From Silurus meridionalis (lineage: Eukaryota; Chordata; Actinopteri; Siluriformes; Siluridae): 64,000 bases of DNA. Positions 53,118 through 63,901 of this stretch are shown here, one piece after another. Position 1 is the first letter of the stretch, and every line of letters starts with the position of its first letter. The stretch lies in the NCBI RefSeq assembly GCF_014805685.1, contig NC_060893.1, forward strand, positions 1 through 64,000. The letters run 5' to 3'. Position numbers and translations under genes: made by a program. The notes beneath the pieces were generated by a model, which saw only the letters and a program-made list of their open reading frames with translations, was not told where the DNA came from and did no database searches.

Positions 53118-53366
53118 ATGGCAGGTCGCGGAGTCGTGTGGTCTTATGAAGAGAGCTGTGCACTTATTAATATTTGTAAAGAGGATGGCATTAAACGCCA
53201 ACTATTCACAATACATAAAAACATAAAAGTATTTCTTCTGTTTTCTCAAAAACTGAAGGAAAGGGGCTACAACAGAACAGCACCACAATGTCACGTACAA
53301 GTGAAAAAACTACGACAGAAGTACATAAACACACGTGATAAAATTTCACACAATTCTGGGTTCTGA
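53118..53366 (+). CDS. Myb/SANT-like DNA-binding protein of the Harbinger-like element
   Basis: An 82-codon ORF: MAGRGVVWSYEESCALINIC, then AQLKERGYNRT-like LKERGYNRTAPQCHVQVKKL and RQKYINTRDKISHNSGF before TGA. The Trp at residue 8, the EES-x-ALI helix and the GYNRT-x-x-QC recognition helix fit a Myb/SANT-like (Myb_DNA-bind_4-type) domain. Autonomous Harbingers encode a separate Myb-like protein that helps the transposase bind and enter the nucleus; this element keeps only a piece of that partner. The ORF is shorter than full-length versions and stops just after the DNA-binding domain. Confidence 0.7.
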   Translation: MAGRGVVWSYEESCALINICKEDGIKRQLFTIHKNIKVFLLFSQKLKERGYNRTAPQCHVQVKKLRQKYINTRDKISHNSGF

Positions 53367-53790
53367 GTTCTTATGAGGTTGAGGTGTGAACACGAAAGGG
53401 TCTGAGATCACTTCAATACTGAAGAGGACCAAAAAGAGAACTGGGTTCTTTTTTATTGTGAACACGAAAGGGACTGAGTTTACATTTGCTTAGATCACTT
53501 TCTGGTTCACTTTAAGTGAACTGGGTTTGGTTCTTTTAAAACGAACTAGGTGTGAAAACACCCTTATTTAGTCAAGCCTTTTATCAGTAGATATTTTTTT
53601 TTTTTTTTTAGGTAAAGGAGCAGATCTGGAGGGATCATGGATATAGAGTGTTTGGTGAACTGCAATATTTGGATGCTGTCGTCTCCTCACTCTCACACGT
53701 TTACTCAGGATTGTTGACAGTGGTGTGGTGGGTCATCTATTATCCCAGAGATCCCTCATTGTTGTTACCTTCTGGTTCTCCTTTTTCAAT

Positions 53791-55585
53791 ACTTTCTGTC
53801 TGATGTATTCCGATTTCGTTGGATCGCTTCCATGCTTGTTGTAAAGACACTGACTCAACTGAAGTATGAGAAATAATTTCGAACTACAGATGAAACGTCA
53901 TCATTTTTCATATTTCCCTTCCACACTTCAGACATTGGTTGGGAAACTGTTGACTCTGCAAACAGGCCTTTACAGTAAACACAGTGCACATATGTTTCGG
54001 CACTTAGTTTATTATTCAATGTTCCTTGCCTTCTTCTAACTTTCAGTGGTCCACTTTTACTTTCCATAACCTCTTGATTATGTTCATAATTGACTTTGTT
54101 TCGTAGCTGCATCAGTAATTGCATCAGTAATTTTTTTCTCAGTGTCTTAATGGGTTTTAAGGTGATGGACAATTATAGACTGTGGTTTCTTGCACACACA
54201 ATATTTGTGGGTGGAAAAAGAATTTTGGGGAGTTTTGACACATTGCCATTCCCTGACTGTTTATCAGAAGACTCTGTTGGTGTCTTCATAAAATGCTGGA
54301 GTGTCTCAGTTTTGAGTGTGGTTTGCTATCGTGATCATCACTGGGTGCATAGTCACATTTGAGGTCTTTAGAGGAGATTAGATTTTTCACTCACCAACTG
54401 TTTCTCATTAGACAAACAACAAGTGGAACACACTTTGCCCTCTTAAAAGATTGCATGGTCCCAGATGTTGGTTTCTGTGTTTTGATAGACAGATTTTTAT
54501 TACTATCACGGTTTTGTTGAGACTTAAGGATGAAGTCATCAGAATATTCATTGTGTAACGCATTAATCTCGCAAAAGGGGAAATATTTATAAGTAAATAT
54601 AACAGGGAATTACTTCTAAATATTTAAATTAAATTGAATTAACAGTAATGGAATTAACATTACAATTATTTGGTCTGTTCACCAAACAGACAGTATAATC
54701 TTTTATTAATTCTATAAAAGGGGTGTCTCCCCGGCCAAGAAAGACGCGACCCCCTGCGAGAATAGGTAAAAAGGAGGAAAAGAAGGAAAAAGGAGAGAGA
54801 AAGAAAGAAAAGAAATGGCGAGCTTAATCTTAATCAAAATAACCACAACCTAAACGAGAATCATCAAGAAATTCAAATTCACCTTAAAGATAAGGTGCTC
54901 AAGCTTAATTACGTATTTAGACTGGTTGGTAAAATGGTTACTTGCATTGACTTGTTGCACAAGAGTCCAGATGCGGTCGCTAAAGGAAATTCTTGAGTCC
55001 ATTAGGAGGCAGTTAGTATTTCTTCTAGGTTCTCCTGAAGATCTGAGTAGGAGAAGTTCCTAATGGTAAAGCTCGCTGGAAGATCTCTCAAAAGGGTTCC
55101 GAGTCCCATCTCGGAGAACAGGTTCTGAGCAACGATTAGTTGGGTTTAGGTAGAGATTTATTAATAAACCTTTAACCCTCTGGACTCTGAATTGCTGCCG
55201 GCGCCCAAACGTGCTTTTTTTTTTTTTTTTTTTTCCAAATGCCAGCAAAAAGAGCTGAAACTGCTCGGTCATATTTGATCAAAAATGTCAAAGTAATACA
55301 TCATTTAAATCTGTAAAGGGTCTACTTTCATTTGTGTATGCTCACTATATTAACAAAACGTATTTCTTTAAAATGAATAAAATAGTCAGGGTGCGCCATC
55401 TGTCGCCTTTGTCTGCGTAAACTTTGTTTAGAAACACGTCATCAAAAAGCGCTGAAACTCGGCCAATAGCTGACACACAGAAATAAAAAATATATACAGC
55501 CGTACAGTGCAAACCTTAGTTGTGGTGAGAGTTGTGAGGTCATCCATGTAGGCTCTGACTGGCGGCAGCTTCAGCCCAGGTGTTA
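53791..55585. other. No confident gene; possible zinc-finger remnant on the minus strand
   Basis: A minus-strand open frame at 53855-54172 contains VRRRQGTLNNKLSAETYVHC then VYCKGLF. The C-x2-C within YVHCVYCKGLF looks like half of a zinc finger, followed by degraded sequence. It may be a transposon-protein remnant, but I cannot name it. Elsewhere I see only AT-rich sequence, a T20 tract at 55215-55234, and GA-rich sequence at 54775-54815. Confidence 0.35.
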
Positions 55586-55589
55586 GATT

Positions 55590-56263
55590 TACAGTTTAAT
55601 GTCACAAAGTAGACAAACTATTAGATTTCAAAAGAAAAAAAAAGTAACCTTGGCAATCCCAGAGGTTTGAACCTGCAACCTTGGGAGGACCTGCTGATTT
55701 AGTAAACCAACACCTTACCCACTGAGCTAACTGATTAAGCAAGCACTCAATGGGCCTAATGAACCAACCTGGCTTTTTTCCCAATACTTCAACACCATGT
55801 AACTCATATTAAAAGTAGGCCAAACAAGTCCTTCAAAAAAGACAAAGAAATAAAGCAATCTTTTAAACAGGTCTCTTTAATTACTAAATAGCTTTACAGT
55901 TTAATGTCAAAGTTTGACAAACTACTAGATTTCAAAAGAGAACAAAAAAAATTAACCTTGGCAATCCCAGGGTTTGAACCGGCAACCTTGTGGGGACCTG
56001 CTGATTGGTAAACCAACACCGTACCCACTGAACTAACTATTCTCTCTTCTGCAAGCAGTCAATGGGACTAATAAACCAACATGGCTCCTTTCCCAATACT
56101 TCAACACCATGTAACTCATATTAAAAGTAGGCCAAACAAGTCTTTCAAAAAAGACAAAGAAATAAAGCAATCTTTTAAAAAGGTCTCTTTAATTAACAAA
56201 AATATTCACATTTTAATGTCACAAAGTTCGACAAACTATTAGATTTCAAAAGAGAAATAAAAA
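55590..56263. repeat. ~312-bp satellite with tRNA-like boxes, units 1-3a
   Basis: Tandem units of about 312 bp; for example AACACCATGTAACTCATATT starts at 55791 and again at 56103. Each unit has, on the minus strand, a tRNA-like core: TTAGCTCAGTGGGTAAGG (A-box-like, complement at about 55712-55729) and GGTTGCAGGTTCAAACCTCT (B-box-like, complement about 55661-55682). The third unit is broken off at 56263 by the L1 insertion and resumes at 61764. Confidence 0.85.
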
Positions 56264-56490
56264 GAGGGAGACTTCCAGTATGCCTCGTGGTGATTAGACG
56301 TAGGTGGAAGTCGCTCCGTGAAAATTGTCTTTTTTTATCAGCAATCTTAATTATTTTCTGCAACATACTCATAAACAAGTCTATCTGTAACATATCTTCA
56401 AGAAAAATGCCAAAAGTGGGAAAGCAAGTATGAAATACAGCAGAAACTTCAACCGAATCGGGAAACGAGCAAGCAACTAACGCTACGGCT

Positions 56491-57252
56491 ATGGCTGAAC
56501 CGGAGGCTGAGCTCACACCTGCCTCTTTGGGGGAGTTAATATCATTCACCATTCGTTCGGGAATTTCAACACTGCGATCTGAATTTCTGTCTGAGATTCG
56601 TTCTGCCATGTCCACACTACAAGCAACCCTTTCATCGCAAGCTCAGAAGATTGGGGACATTGAAACGGCACTAAATGACTCAGAAGGCCGATTGACAGTG
56701 GTGGAGACCATGTGCGATGCGTTGAAAGCAGAGAACAACAGCTTAAAACTCAAGCTGGACGATTTGGAGAATCGCTCACAAAACCTAAGGATAATTGGAA
56801 TATCCGAAGGATTGGAAGGCCACAGCCTGGTCGCTTTCATTACTTTTTTTCTGACTTGTTCGGGAGTAGCGCCTTCACGAGGCCTTAGAAATTGATCGCG
56901 CACCGCGTTGGTCAGAAACCACAACCAAACGCGTATCCTAGGCATATGCTTGTCCGACTCCACCATTATCAAACTAAAGAACTTATATTGAAGCTTAGTC
57001 GTGAACGGGGCTCTCTAGAATTCAAGGGGTGGTGATTCGTATTTTCCTGGACATGTCGGCTGAGGAGGTGAGGCGCCGTGCTGAGTTTAAGGACGTGAAA
57101 GCTTCTCTTCGCAGCATGGGCGTCACCTACGGAATGCTACATCCCGCTAAACTCCGTGTCGACTTTCAGGGACAGCGACATGTTTTCCACACTCCGCGAG
57201 CAGCGATGGATTTTTTTTCTGCTTCCATTAAGACTACAGCGAACAGGGCCTG
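56491..57252 (+). pseudogene. L1 ORF1 (coiled coil and RRM-like RNA-binding protein)
   Basis: It starts at the ATG at 56491 (MAEPEAELTPASLGELISF). It has a heptad-rich coiled coil (QAQKIGDIETALNDSEGRL, LKAENNSLKLKLDDLENRS), then RSQNLRIIGISEGLEG, the start of the RRM-like domain, which breaks at TGA 56893. It resumes in another frame with IFLDMSAEEVRRRAEF, HPAKLRVDFQGQRHVFHTP and AAMDFFSASIK (57029-57252), the C-terminal domain. ORF1p coats the L1 RNA. Confidence 0.8.
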
Positions 57253-57582
57253 ACGAGCAGAATTTACCCGACGCTTATAAAGTAAAGTAAAAAATAAGGA
57301 GAGTAAAATTTACTATTCTATCTGTACTTGTTACATAAGGCCACGTTAATTTAGTCATATGTAACACACTGCTGATAATAACTTGTACATATTGTAATTC
57401 AGTTCACGGAGCACTGCTGAAAGGGCAGCCAATAATTGAAGGAACCTGTTAGTTGTTTTCTTTTGTATCTGACTGTTTCCAGTTAGGTTTGTAGTAGCTA
57501 TGGGTGTTAGACCCTATGTCCAATCTGGATGTTCGGAGGGGATAGGGCTTGTTTATGCTTTTATTTTTGACTCTATTAAACC

Positions 57583-60100
57583 TTGTTGACTAAAATGCCT
57601 GATATGCACCAAGCTACTGGGGGCAGGGTTAAAATGATTAGTTGGAATGTCAAAGGCTTAAATAATAAGGTAAAGAGTGTAAAAGTATTTTCTCATTTAA
57701 ACAACCTAAAAGCCAACGTATGTTTTTTACAGGAAACTCATTTAAAGATCTCTCGCCACAAAAGCTTGCTCAGGTCCTGGGTGGGACAGGTCTTTCATTT
57801 CGGGATATAATTGTAAAGCTAGAGGTACCGCCATCCTAATCAATAAGAATACCCCGTTTAGCCCCTCAAATGTTATTTCAGATCCCAATGGTAGGTATGT
57901 GATTGTCTCAGGCTCCCTTTATAATTGCCAAGTTACTTTGGCAAGCATTTATGCGCCTAACTGGGATAATCCAGACTTTTTTATTAAGCTTTTCTCTAAA
58001 CTTCCAGACTTACATTTTTATCAACTAATTATGGGAGGTGACATTAATTGTGTTCTAAACACTGTTTTGGACAGGTCATCTCCAAAATCAGCTCTCCCAT
58101 CCCGATCTTCGAAAATAATTAACTCCCTCTTAGAGTTGTATGGAGTAGCGGAAGTGTGGCATCTTCTGAACCCCCTTTCTAGAGTCTTTTCCTTTTTCTC
58201 TCCAGCTCACCACATGTATTTTTTTTCATTGACAGGGAATTCATCCCTTCAGTAAAGTCTTCCTCTTATGAAAGTATAATTATCTCCGATCATGCTCCAG
58301 TAACTCTCGAACTGGCTCTCCCTGGCTGCTATAGGTCCTTATATGCTTGGAAAATGAATGTATTACTTTTGTCTGATAACCACTTTGTTCAGTTTCTCTC
58401 AGAAAAGATCTCTACATTTCTTGAAATTAATTCAACAGAGGGAATCTCTACATCTTTACTTTGGGAAACACTCAAAGCTTATTCACCTGGAGAAATTATT
58501 TCTCCCTCTACTCATATCAAGAGACTCCGTAATAAGAGGCTTCTCAAACTCTCTGAGCAAATTGGCATGTTAGATCAGGATTATGCGAGCCACCCAACTC
58601 CTTCGTTATATAATGAAAGGGTCTTTTTGCAATCTGAATTTAACCTTCTTTCCACCGCTCAAGCTGAACAGCTTTTGCTTAAATCGCGACACCATTTCTT
58701 CGAGTTTGGCGATAAACCAGGTAAAGCACTGCATTACAATTTAGCAAAAAAAATTATTACCCAAATCCAAACCCAAGAGAGTAGTATTTTAACAGGTCCT
58801 CAGGAAATTAATAACGAATTCAAATCTTTTTATTCCTCATTATATCAGTCAGAATCTTTTAAGGATCCTAATGCTATCAGTAGTTTTTTTGATAATCTTA
58901 ACATCCCCAAATTGATAGCGAATCAAAAGCCAAATTGGACGAACCTATTAGCTTAACAGAAATTATGCAATCTATATCACAAATGCAGAGTGGAAAATCT
59001 CCGGGCCCAGACGGATTTCCGACAGAGTTTTTTTTAAAAGCTTTCCCCTCAGCTTTCCCCACTGCTCCTCTCGGTCTTTGAAGAGTCTCTGAACGACGGT
59101 TACCTACCCCCTCTTTATGTCAGGCGTCAATTTCTCTCCTATTAAAGCCCGATAAGAATCCATTGGAGTGTGGATCGTACCGCCCAATCTTACTCCTCAA
59201 TGTAGATGTAAAATTTTGGCAAAAGTTCTCTCTCTTAGATTAGAAACTGTTATCCAAGACATCATTCACCCAGACCAGACCGGCTTTATTAAAAATAGGC
59301 AGGGTTTTTTTATATCAGACGGTTGATGAATATAATTTACACTTCATCTGACTCTTCTATGCCTGAGGCCTTGGTTTCTCTCGATGCAGAGAAGGCATTA
59401 GATCGAGTTGAGTGGGACTACTTATTTTTACATTAGAAAAATTTGGATTTGGTGATAGATTTGTGTCCTGGGTAAAACTCTTATATTCCTCTCCATTGGC
59501 GTCCGTGAGAACGAACGGTGTTAGCTCAGGTTATTTTACTCTTTACCGTGGCACCAGACAGGGTTGCCCACTATCCCCTCTTCTGTTTGCTTTAGCTATA
59601 GAACCTCTCGCGATCTCCTTCGTAATAACCACAATATCACTGGTATTATTAGAGCAGGAAATGAACAAAAGATTTCTCTTTATGCGGATGACATAGTGGT
59701 GTATGTTTCAGATCCAGAATCATCTCTTCCCTACGTCTTATATATTTTGAATGAGTTTAGTGGTGTCTCTGGCTATAAATTAAACTTACATAAGAGTGAG
59801 CTTTTTCCAATTAATTCTTCTGCAAGATCTATTTCAATATCAACATTACCATTTAAATTAGCCTCGGACAACTTCAGGTACTTGGGAGTAACAATAACAC
59901 GGATGTATGGTGACTTATTTAAGCATAATTTTATTGCATTGTTAGAGAAAACCAAGCAAGATCTTGCCAAATGGACGACTCTTCCGCTCTTTTTGGCAGG
60001 TAGAATTAATAGTATAAAAATTGATATTCTTCCCAAATTTCTTTTCCTATTTCAAAGTATTCCACTTTTTCTACCAAAAACATTTTTTTTAAGACATTAG
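57583..60100 (+). pseudogene. L1 ORF2: endonuclease and reverse transcriptase
   Basis: It starts at the ATG at 57583-57585. The endonuclease has VKMISWNVKGLNNKVKSVKV and ANVCFLQETHLK, then after a frameshift QVTLASIYAPNWDNP and YQLIMGGDINCVLNTVLDRS (57899-58255). The RT linker and fingers are in 58354-58956 (LLLKSRHHFFEFGDKPGKAL, LTGPQEINNEFKSFYSSL), with GKSPGPDGFPTEF near 58995. Motif A is SLDAEKALDRVEWDY (59380-59415), motif B GTRQGCPLSPLLFALAIEPL and motif C YADDIVVYVSDPESSLP (59684-59735). Indels near 57810, 58255, 58950 and 59690 split the frame. Confidence 0.88.
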
Positions 60101-61696
60101 ATCAAGCAGTATCTAATTATATTTGGAACAGAGGCCCAATAAGGATCCAAAAATCGTTTCTTCAACAGCCCAAAAAACTAGGCGGGTTTGCACTCCATTA
60201 CTTTTTAATATATTACTGGGCAGCAAATATCCATAGTATTCTCTACTGGAGCCAGTCACATTATGGCCTGTGCCAATGGGTTCCGGCATGGGTTGAGATA
60301 GAATGTAGTTCCTGTACTCATGTGCCTCTGCATGCTTTATTATGCTCTTCATTAGCATTGAAGACATCCAATTACTCCTCCAATCCTTTAGTTCTACAAA
60401 GCCTTAAAATCTGGAAACAATTTAGGAAACATTTCGGTTTCCAGGCAGCATCAGGTCTGTCTCCTATATACAAAAACCCTCCTTTCTACCCTCTATTTCG
60501 GACGGATCCTTTGCACTGTGGTTTAGAAGGGCATTGTAAACATTAATGATCTTTTTCAGGAGAATGCATTTGTCACATTTTCCTACCTGTCAGAAAAATT
60601 CACCCTCCCTAAAACTCATTTTTTCCAATATCTCCAAATTCGTGATTTTGTAAGGAACACATGCTCTCATTTCCCGCACCCACCTCCTAAACAAGAGATT
60701 GATCAAGTTTTAGAAACAAAACTTTGTAAGGGTACTGTCTCTAATATTTATAAAACTATTTTTTCATTCATTGTCCAGTCAGGCTCTTCATCCCTTTCTA
60801 AAATAAAGAGTAACTGGGAATCGGACATCAATTATAATTTCACGGATGAGGAATGGTCCAAGGCCCTTGGTCTTGTACATACCTCGTCTATATGTGCCTG
60901 TCATTCGTTAATACAGTTTAAATTGTTGCATAGAGTGTATTGGACAAAGACCAAACTATCTAAGATTAACCCTGGTTTGGATCCAACTTATGATCGGTGT
61001 CGGCAGGCTCCGGCTACTCTTTATCATACTTTTTGGCTTTGCCCAGCCTTGACCTCTTTCTGGACATCAATTTTTAAATCAATCTCTGAATACTTCATTT
61101 TAGATATTAAACTGCGTCCCCTAATAGCATTATTTGGACTCAATCCCACATATCCCTCCTTGTCATCCTTACAATCAAACATGCTCGCCTTTTGTTTTAT
61201 AGTAGCAAAGAGACTTATATTACTGAATTGGAAGAATCCTCACCCACCCAGTTATTCTCATTGGATACATGACCTGTCGCAATTTATTCAAATAGAAAAG
61301 ATCAGATTTACATTACTTGGTATTACGGAAAAGTTTTACACCACCTGGCAACCATTCTTATTGTATTTAAGAGAAAGAGGAACGGGAAAAAATAAAATCC
61401 TGTTCTCTTTGTTTAGCCTTTTTGAGCTCTTCCCCTTGGCCCTTCTTGGTAGATGTAGAAAGGAAAAAGGAGAACGTATATCGTTGAGTGTTAATGTACT
61501 TAGGTGCAATTTTTTTTTTTTACTTTTTTTTTATTGTTTTTTTATTTCTATTTTTTATTTTTGTTTTATTTTTTTTATTTTGCTTATTTTTTTCTTTCTT
61601 TCTCCAGTTCATGATGCTCACATTCATGATTGTGATTGTATGTATAACTTAGGCGAGAGAGACAATGGAACAGTGGTTAATCTAGTCCAACAATAA
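60101..61696 (+). pseudogene. L1 ORF2 C-terminal region and 3' end
   Basis: The C-terminal part continues in several frames: IWNRGPIRIQKSFLQQPKK and GGFALHYFLIYYWAANIHSI (60118-60240), then the frame from 60923 with LLHRVYWTKTKLSKINPGL and CRQAPATLYHTFWLCPAL, a Cys/His cluster like the zinc knuckle at the L1 C-terminus, and WKNPHPPSYSHWIHDLSQF. The coding match ends near 61400; a T-rich tract and short 3' end follow. Confidence 0.78.
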
Positions 61697-61763
61697 AAAA
61701 TTGGTCTCTCACCTTCTAAGTGTCTTTCTGTTTGAAGTGCATCAATAAAAAATATTTGGACTG

Positions 61764-62417
61764 AAAGAGAATTAAAAAATTTTCCTTGGCGATGTCGGGA
61801 CTTGAACTGCCAAACTTGTGGGGACCGCCTAATCGATAAACAGACACCATACCCACTGAGCTATCTCTTCCTCCTTCTGCAAGCAGTCAATGACCCTAAT
61901 GAACCAACATGTCTCCTTTTCCAATACTTCAACATGTAACTCATATTAAAAGTAGGGCAAACAAGTCTTTCAAAAAAGACAAAGAAATAAAGCGATCTTT
62001 TAAACAGGTCTCGTTAATTAACAAATAGATTTACAGTTTAATATCACAAAGTAGACAAACTATTAGATTTCAAAAGAGAAAAAAAAGATCACCTTGGCAA
62101 TCCCAGAGTTTGAACCAGCAACCCTACGGCGACCTAAAAATAGGTAAAGCGACAACTTACCCACTGTGCTAACTCTTCTCCCTTGACCGAACAGTCAATG
62201 GGCATAATGAACCAACATGGCTTCTTTTCCTATACTTCAACACCATGTAACTCATTAAAAGTAAGCCAAACAAGTCTTTCAAAAAAGACAAAGAAATAAA
62301 GCAATCTTTTAAACAGGTCTCTTTAATTAACAAATAGATTTATAGTTTAATGTCACAAACCTTGTGGGGACCTACTAATCGGTAAACCGACACCTTACCC
62401 ACTGAGCTAACTATTCT
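61764..62417. repeat. ~312-bp satellite, units 3b-5
   Basis: The array continues after the L1. Unit 4 begins near 62020 and unit 5 near 62330. The tRNA-like A-box complement (ACCCACTGAGCTA) recurs at 61853, 62158 (with a change) and 62397. Unit 5 is shortened internally and is broken at about 62417 by a LINE tail. Confidence 0.82.
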
Positions 62418-62860
62418 GTTACAGGTAACCACTGTACATATACCTGTTTTCTGTTTATAGTTACAGCAATATTATTATGTCCACCGCTTACATCCTTCTG
62501 TAAATCTCTGTGTATAGTAATAGGCATCTGTATAGCATGTTCATAATACATATATATATTCATCTGTATATTATTGTTCATAGTACATATATACTCATCT
62601 GTAATTATATTTATATTTATAGTACATATGTTTTACATATATAACATATATTCATCTGTATACAACATTTTTTAGTACATATTCATCTTTTAATTACTGT
62701 TTATAGTCTTTATTTTATTTAACTGTAAATTCATGTTAAATCTATATATCCTGCACTTGCTGTTATTGCACTCTGGTTAGACCCAAACTGCATTTCGTTG
62801 CATTGTACTTGTACATGAGTAATGACAATAAAGTTGAATCTAATCTAATCTAATCTAATC
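62418..62860 (+). mobile_element. LINE 3' tail inserted in the satellite
   Basis: It ends CTGCATTTCGTTGCATTGTA, then CTTGTACATGAG, AATGACAATAAAGTTGAATC and (TAATC)n, a 3' end common to fish LINE/SINE families. The 5' part is AT-rich with ATACATATATATATTCATC-type repeats. No coding sequence remains. The satellite resumes at about 62861 with TTCTCCCTTGTGCAAGCAGT. Confidence 0.68.
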
Positions 62861-63400
62861 TTCTCCCTTGTGCAAGCAGTCAATGGGCCTAATGAACCAA
62901 CATGGCTTTTTTTCCTATACTTTAATACCATGTAACTCATATAATAGCTTTACTAGACCTGCGCAAATTTGCGTGAATTCCCTGGACCTAACACCCACTA
63001 GAAATACTGACTTTATTTTTTTCTGGTGCAAGTCCCGAGGTGTAATTCACTCCTGTTGAGATTTTCACAGTTCTTCAGCTCGATTCTCCTTCTGCTTTTG
63101 TTATGCAAACCACCCATCACCTGTGAGGCCTGGCACATTTGCATATACTCAGAGTATCTCAGATCCAAGACAAGCCAAACCTCTTAGTGTAACATGGAAA
63201 CCTTCAGAAATGCCTTCCGTATCTATACAAAATATCCCACACATTGACTGACCTGCAAATTTTAAGACACACATTCACATTATATGGAAACACAAGTCTG
63301 TTTTATTTATAAAAAATTGTGTAAAAACAGAATGAAAAGTTGCCAATACAATGACATGAATAAAATTAAAACTTGCTAACACTTCAGTCTCCAATGTATG
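62861..63400. other. End of the satellite, then unannotated sequence
   Basis: The satellite unit continues to about 62945 (ACCATGTAACTCATATA). From there to 63400 I see no gene or repeat family. Confidence 0.45.
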
Positions 63401-63570
63401 TTTGTACACATGTCATAAGCTGAGTGAAGTTATGGTCTATTCTGTCCATTGTGACTGTGTATGTAAGGGAGTGGCATTGCATGACTACAGCACAGTGCTG
63501 TGCATAAAAGCAGACCGACCAAGGCGGGAGAATTATTACTTCTTCGCATTTTTGAGAAAGCACATCAGGA

Positions 63571-63901
63571 TGGCCTCCGTATTACTGCTACGCAGGAAGA
63601 ACCTCTCCGCGCAACAGGCTTTGGCCTGGCTTCAGGAAATGGACGAAGCAGACTCTGATGGAGGAGAGATTTCATTTGTCCAGCAGGCCACTGATACCTC
63701 CTCAGAAGAATCTGAAAAGGAGACAGAACAAGAACCCAACATGCCTCCACAAAAGATGCACAGTGGTACTGGGAAGCCCTGTCTGAGCCAGACGGCAAAA
63801 GACGGCACTGTGTGGGTAGAGGAGGACATTGGAATGCCCAGTGCAGTAGCAAATTACTCGTGCTTTACTGCGCAAGCTGGACACACAGAGTCTGCTAAGG
63901 T
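63571..63901 (+). CDS. piggyBac-like transposase, N-terminal exon
   Basis: The likely start is the ATG at 63574 (aggATGGCC context); the frame is open from 63402. It reads RKNLSAQQALAWLQEMDEAD, then SDGGEISFVQQATD, an acidic stretch (TSSEESEKETEQEP), AKDGTVWVEEDIG and CFTAQAGHTESAK. The acidic N-terminus, the K-D-G-T-x-W block and the F-T-A-x-x-G-P/H-T segment resemble PGBD4-type piggyBac proteins. A splice donor may lie at about 63901 (AAG-GTTTGT), and an acceptor-like TTCCGACAG ends at 63996, so the DDD catalytic domain would lie past the window end. Confidence 0.55.

Larger units (their letters stand above)
52811..53563. mobile_element. PIF/Harbinger-like element, 753 bp
   Basis: Perfect 25-bp terminal inverted repeats start GGGTGTTTTCACACCTAG, with TTA duplications at 52808-52810 and 53564-53566. 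TTA-type 3-bp duplication and TIRs of this kind fit PIF/Harbinger. It interrupts an L2, giving a clear empty site by comparison with 12.56 kb. It is too short for a DDE transposase but carries a Myb-like ORF and a 46-bp palindrome. Confidence 0.88.
52135..53790 (+). mobile_element. L2-clade LINE fragment split by a Harbinger-like element
   Basis: Present as 52135-52810 and 53564-53790. The coding part has [23 protein letters not shown] sequence (YADD-like, about 52195-52265, frames broken), EIRPWMLNNFLLLNSDKTEV then LLLGQHD, and degraded C-terminal blocks (LRNIAKIRNM, SRLDYCND). The 3' UTR resumes after the insertion with GATCTGGAGGGATCATGGAT, as in the L2 at 12.6 kb. Confidence 0.77.
56264..61763 (+). 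mobile_element. L1-superfamily LINE, 5.5 kb, with 15-bp target duplication
   Basis: It starts GAGGGAGACTTCCAGTATGC and ends after two AATAAAAAA words near 61695 and 61745. It is flanked by AAAGAGAAATAAAAA (56249-56263) and AAAGAGAATTAAAAA (61764-61778), one mismatch. It contains ORF1, ORF2 and a poly-T-rich 3' part (61509-61610). It is nearly complete but has frameshifts. Confidence 0.9.

Noticed and set aside
55650..55735. Functional tRNA genes in the satellite units
   Set aside because: The acceptor and anticodon arms do not pair consistently between units, and the boxes occur in tandem repeats, so they look tRNA-derived.
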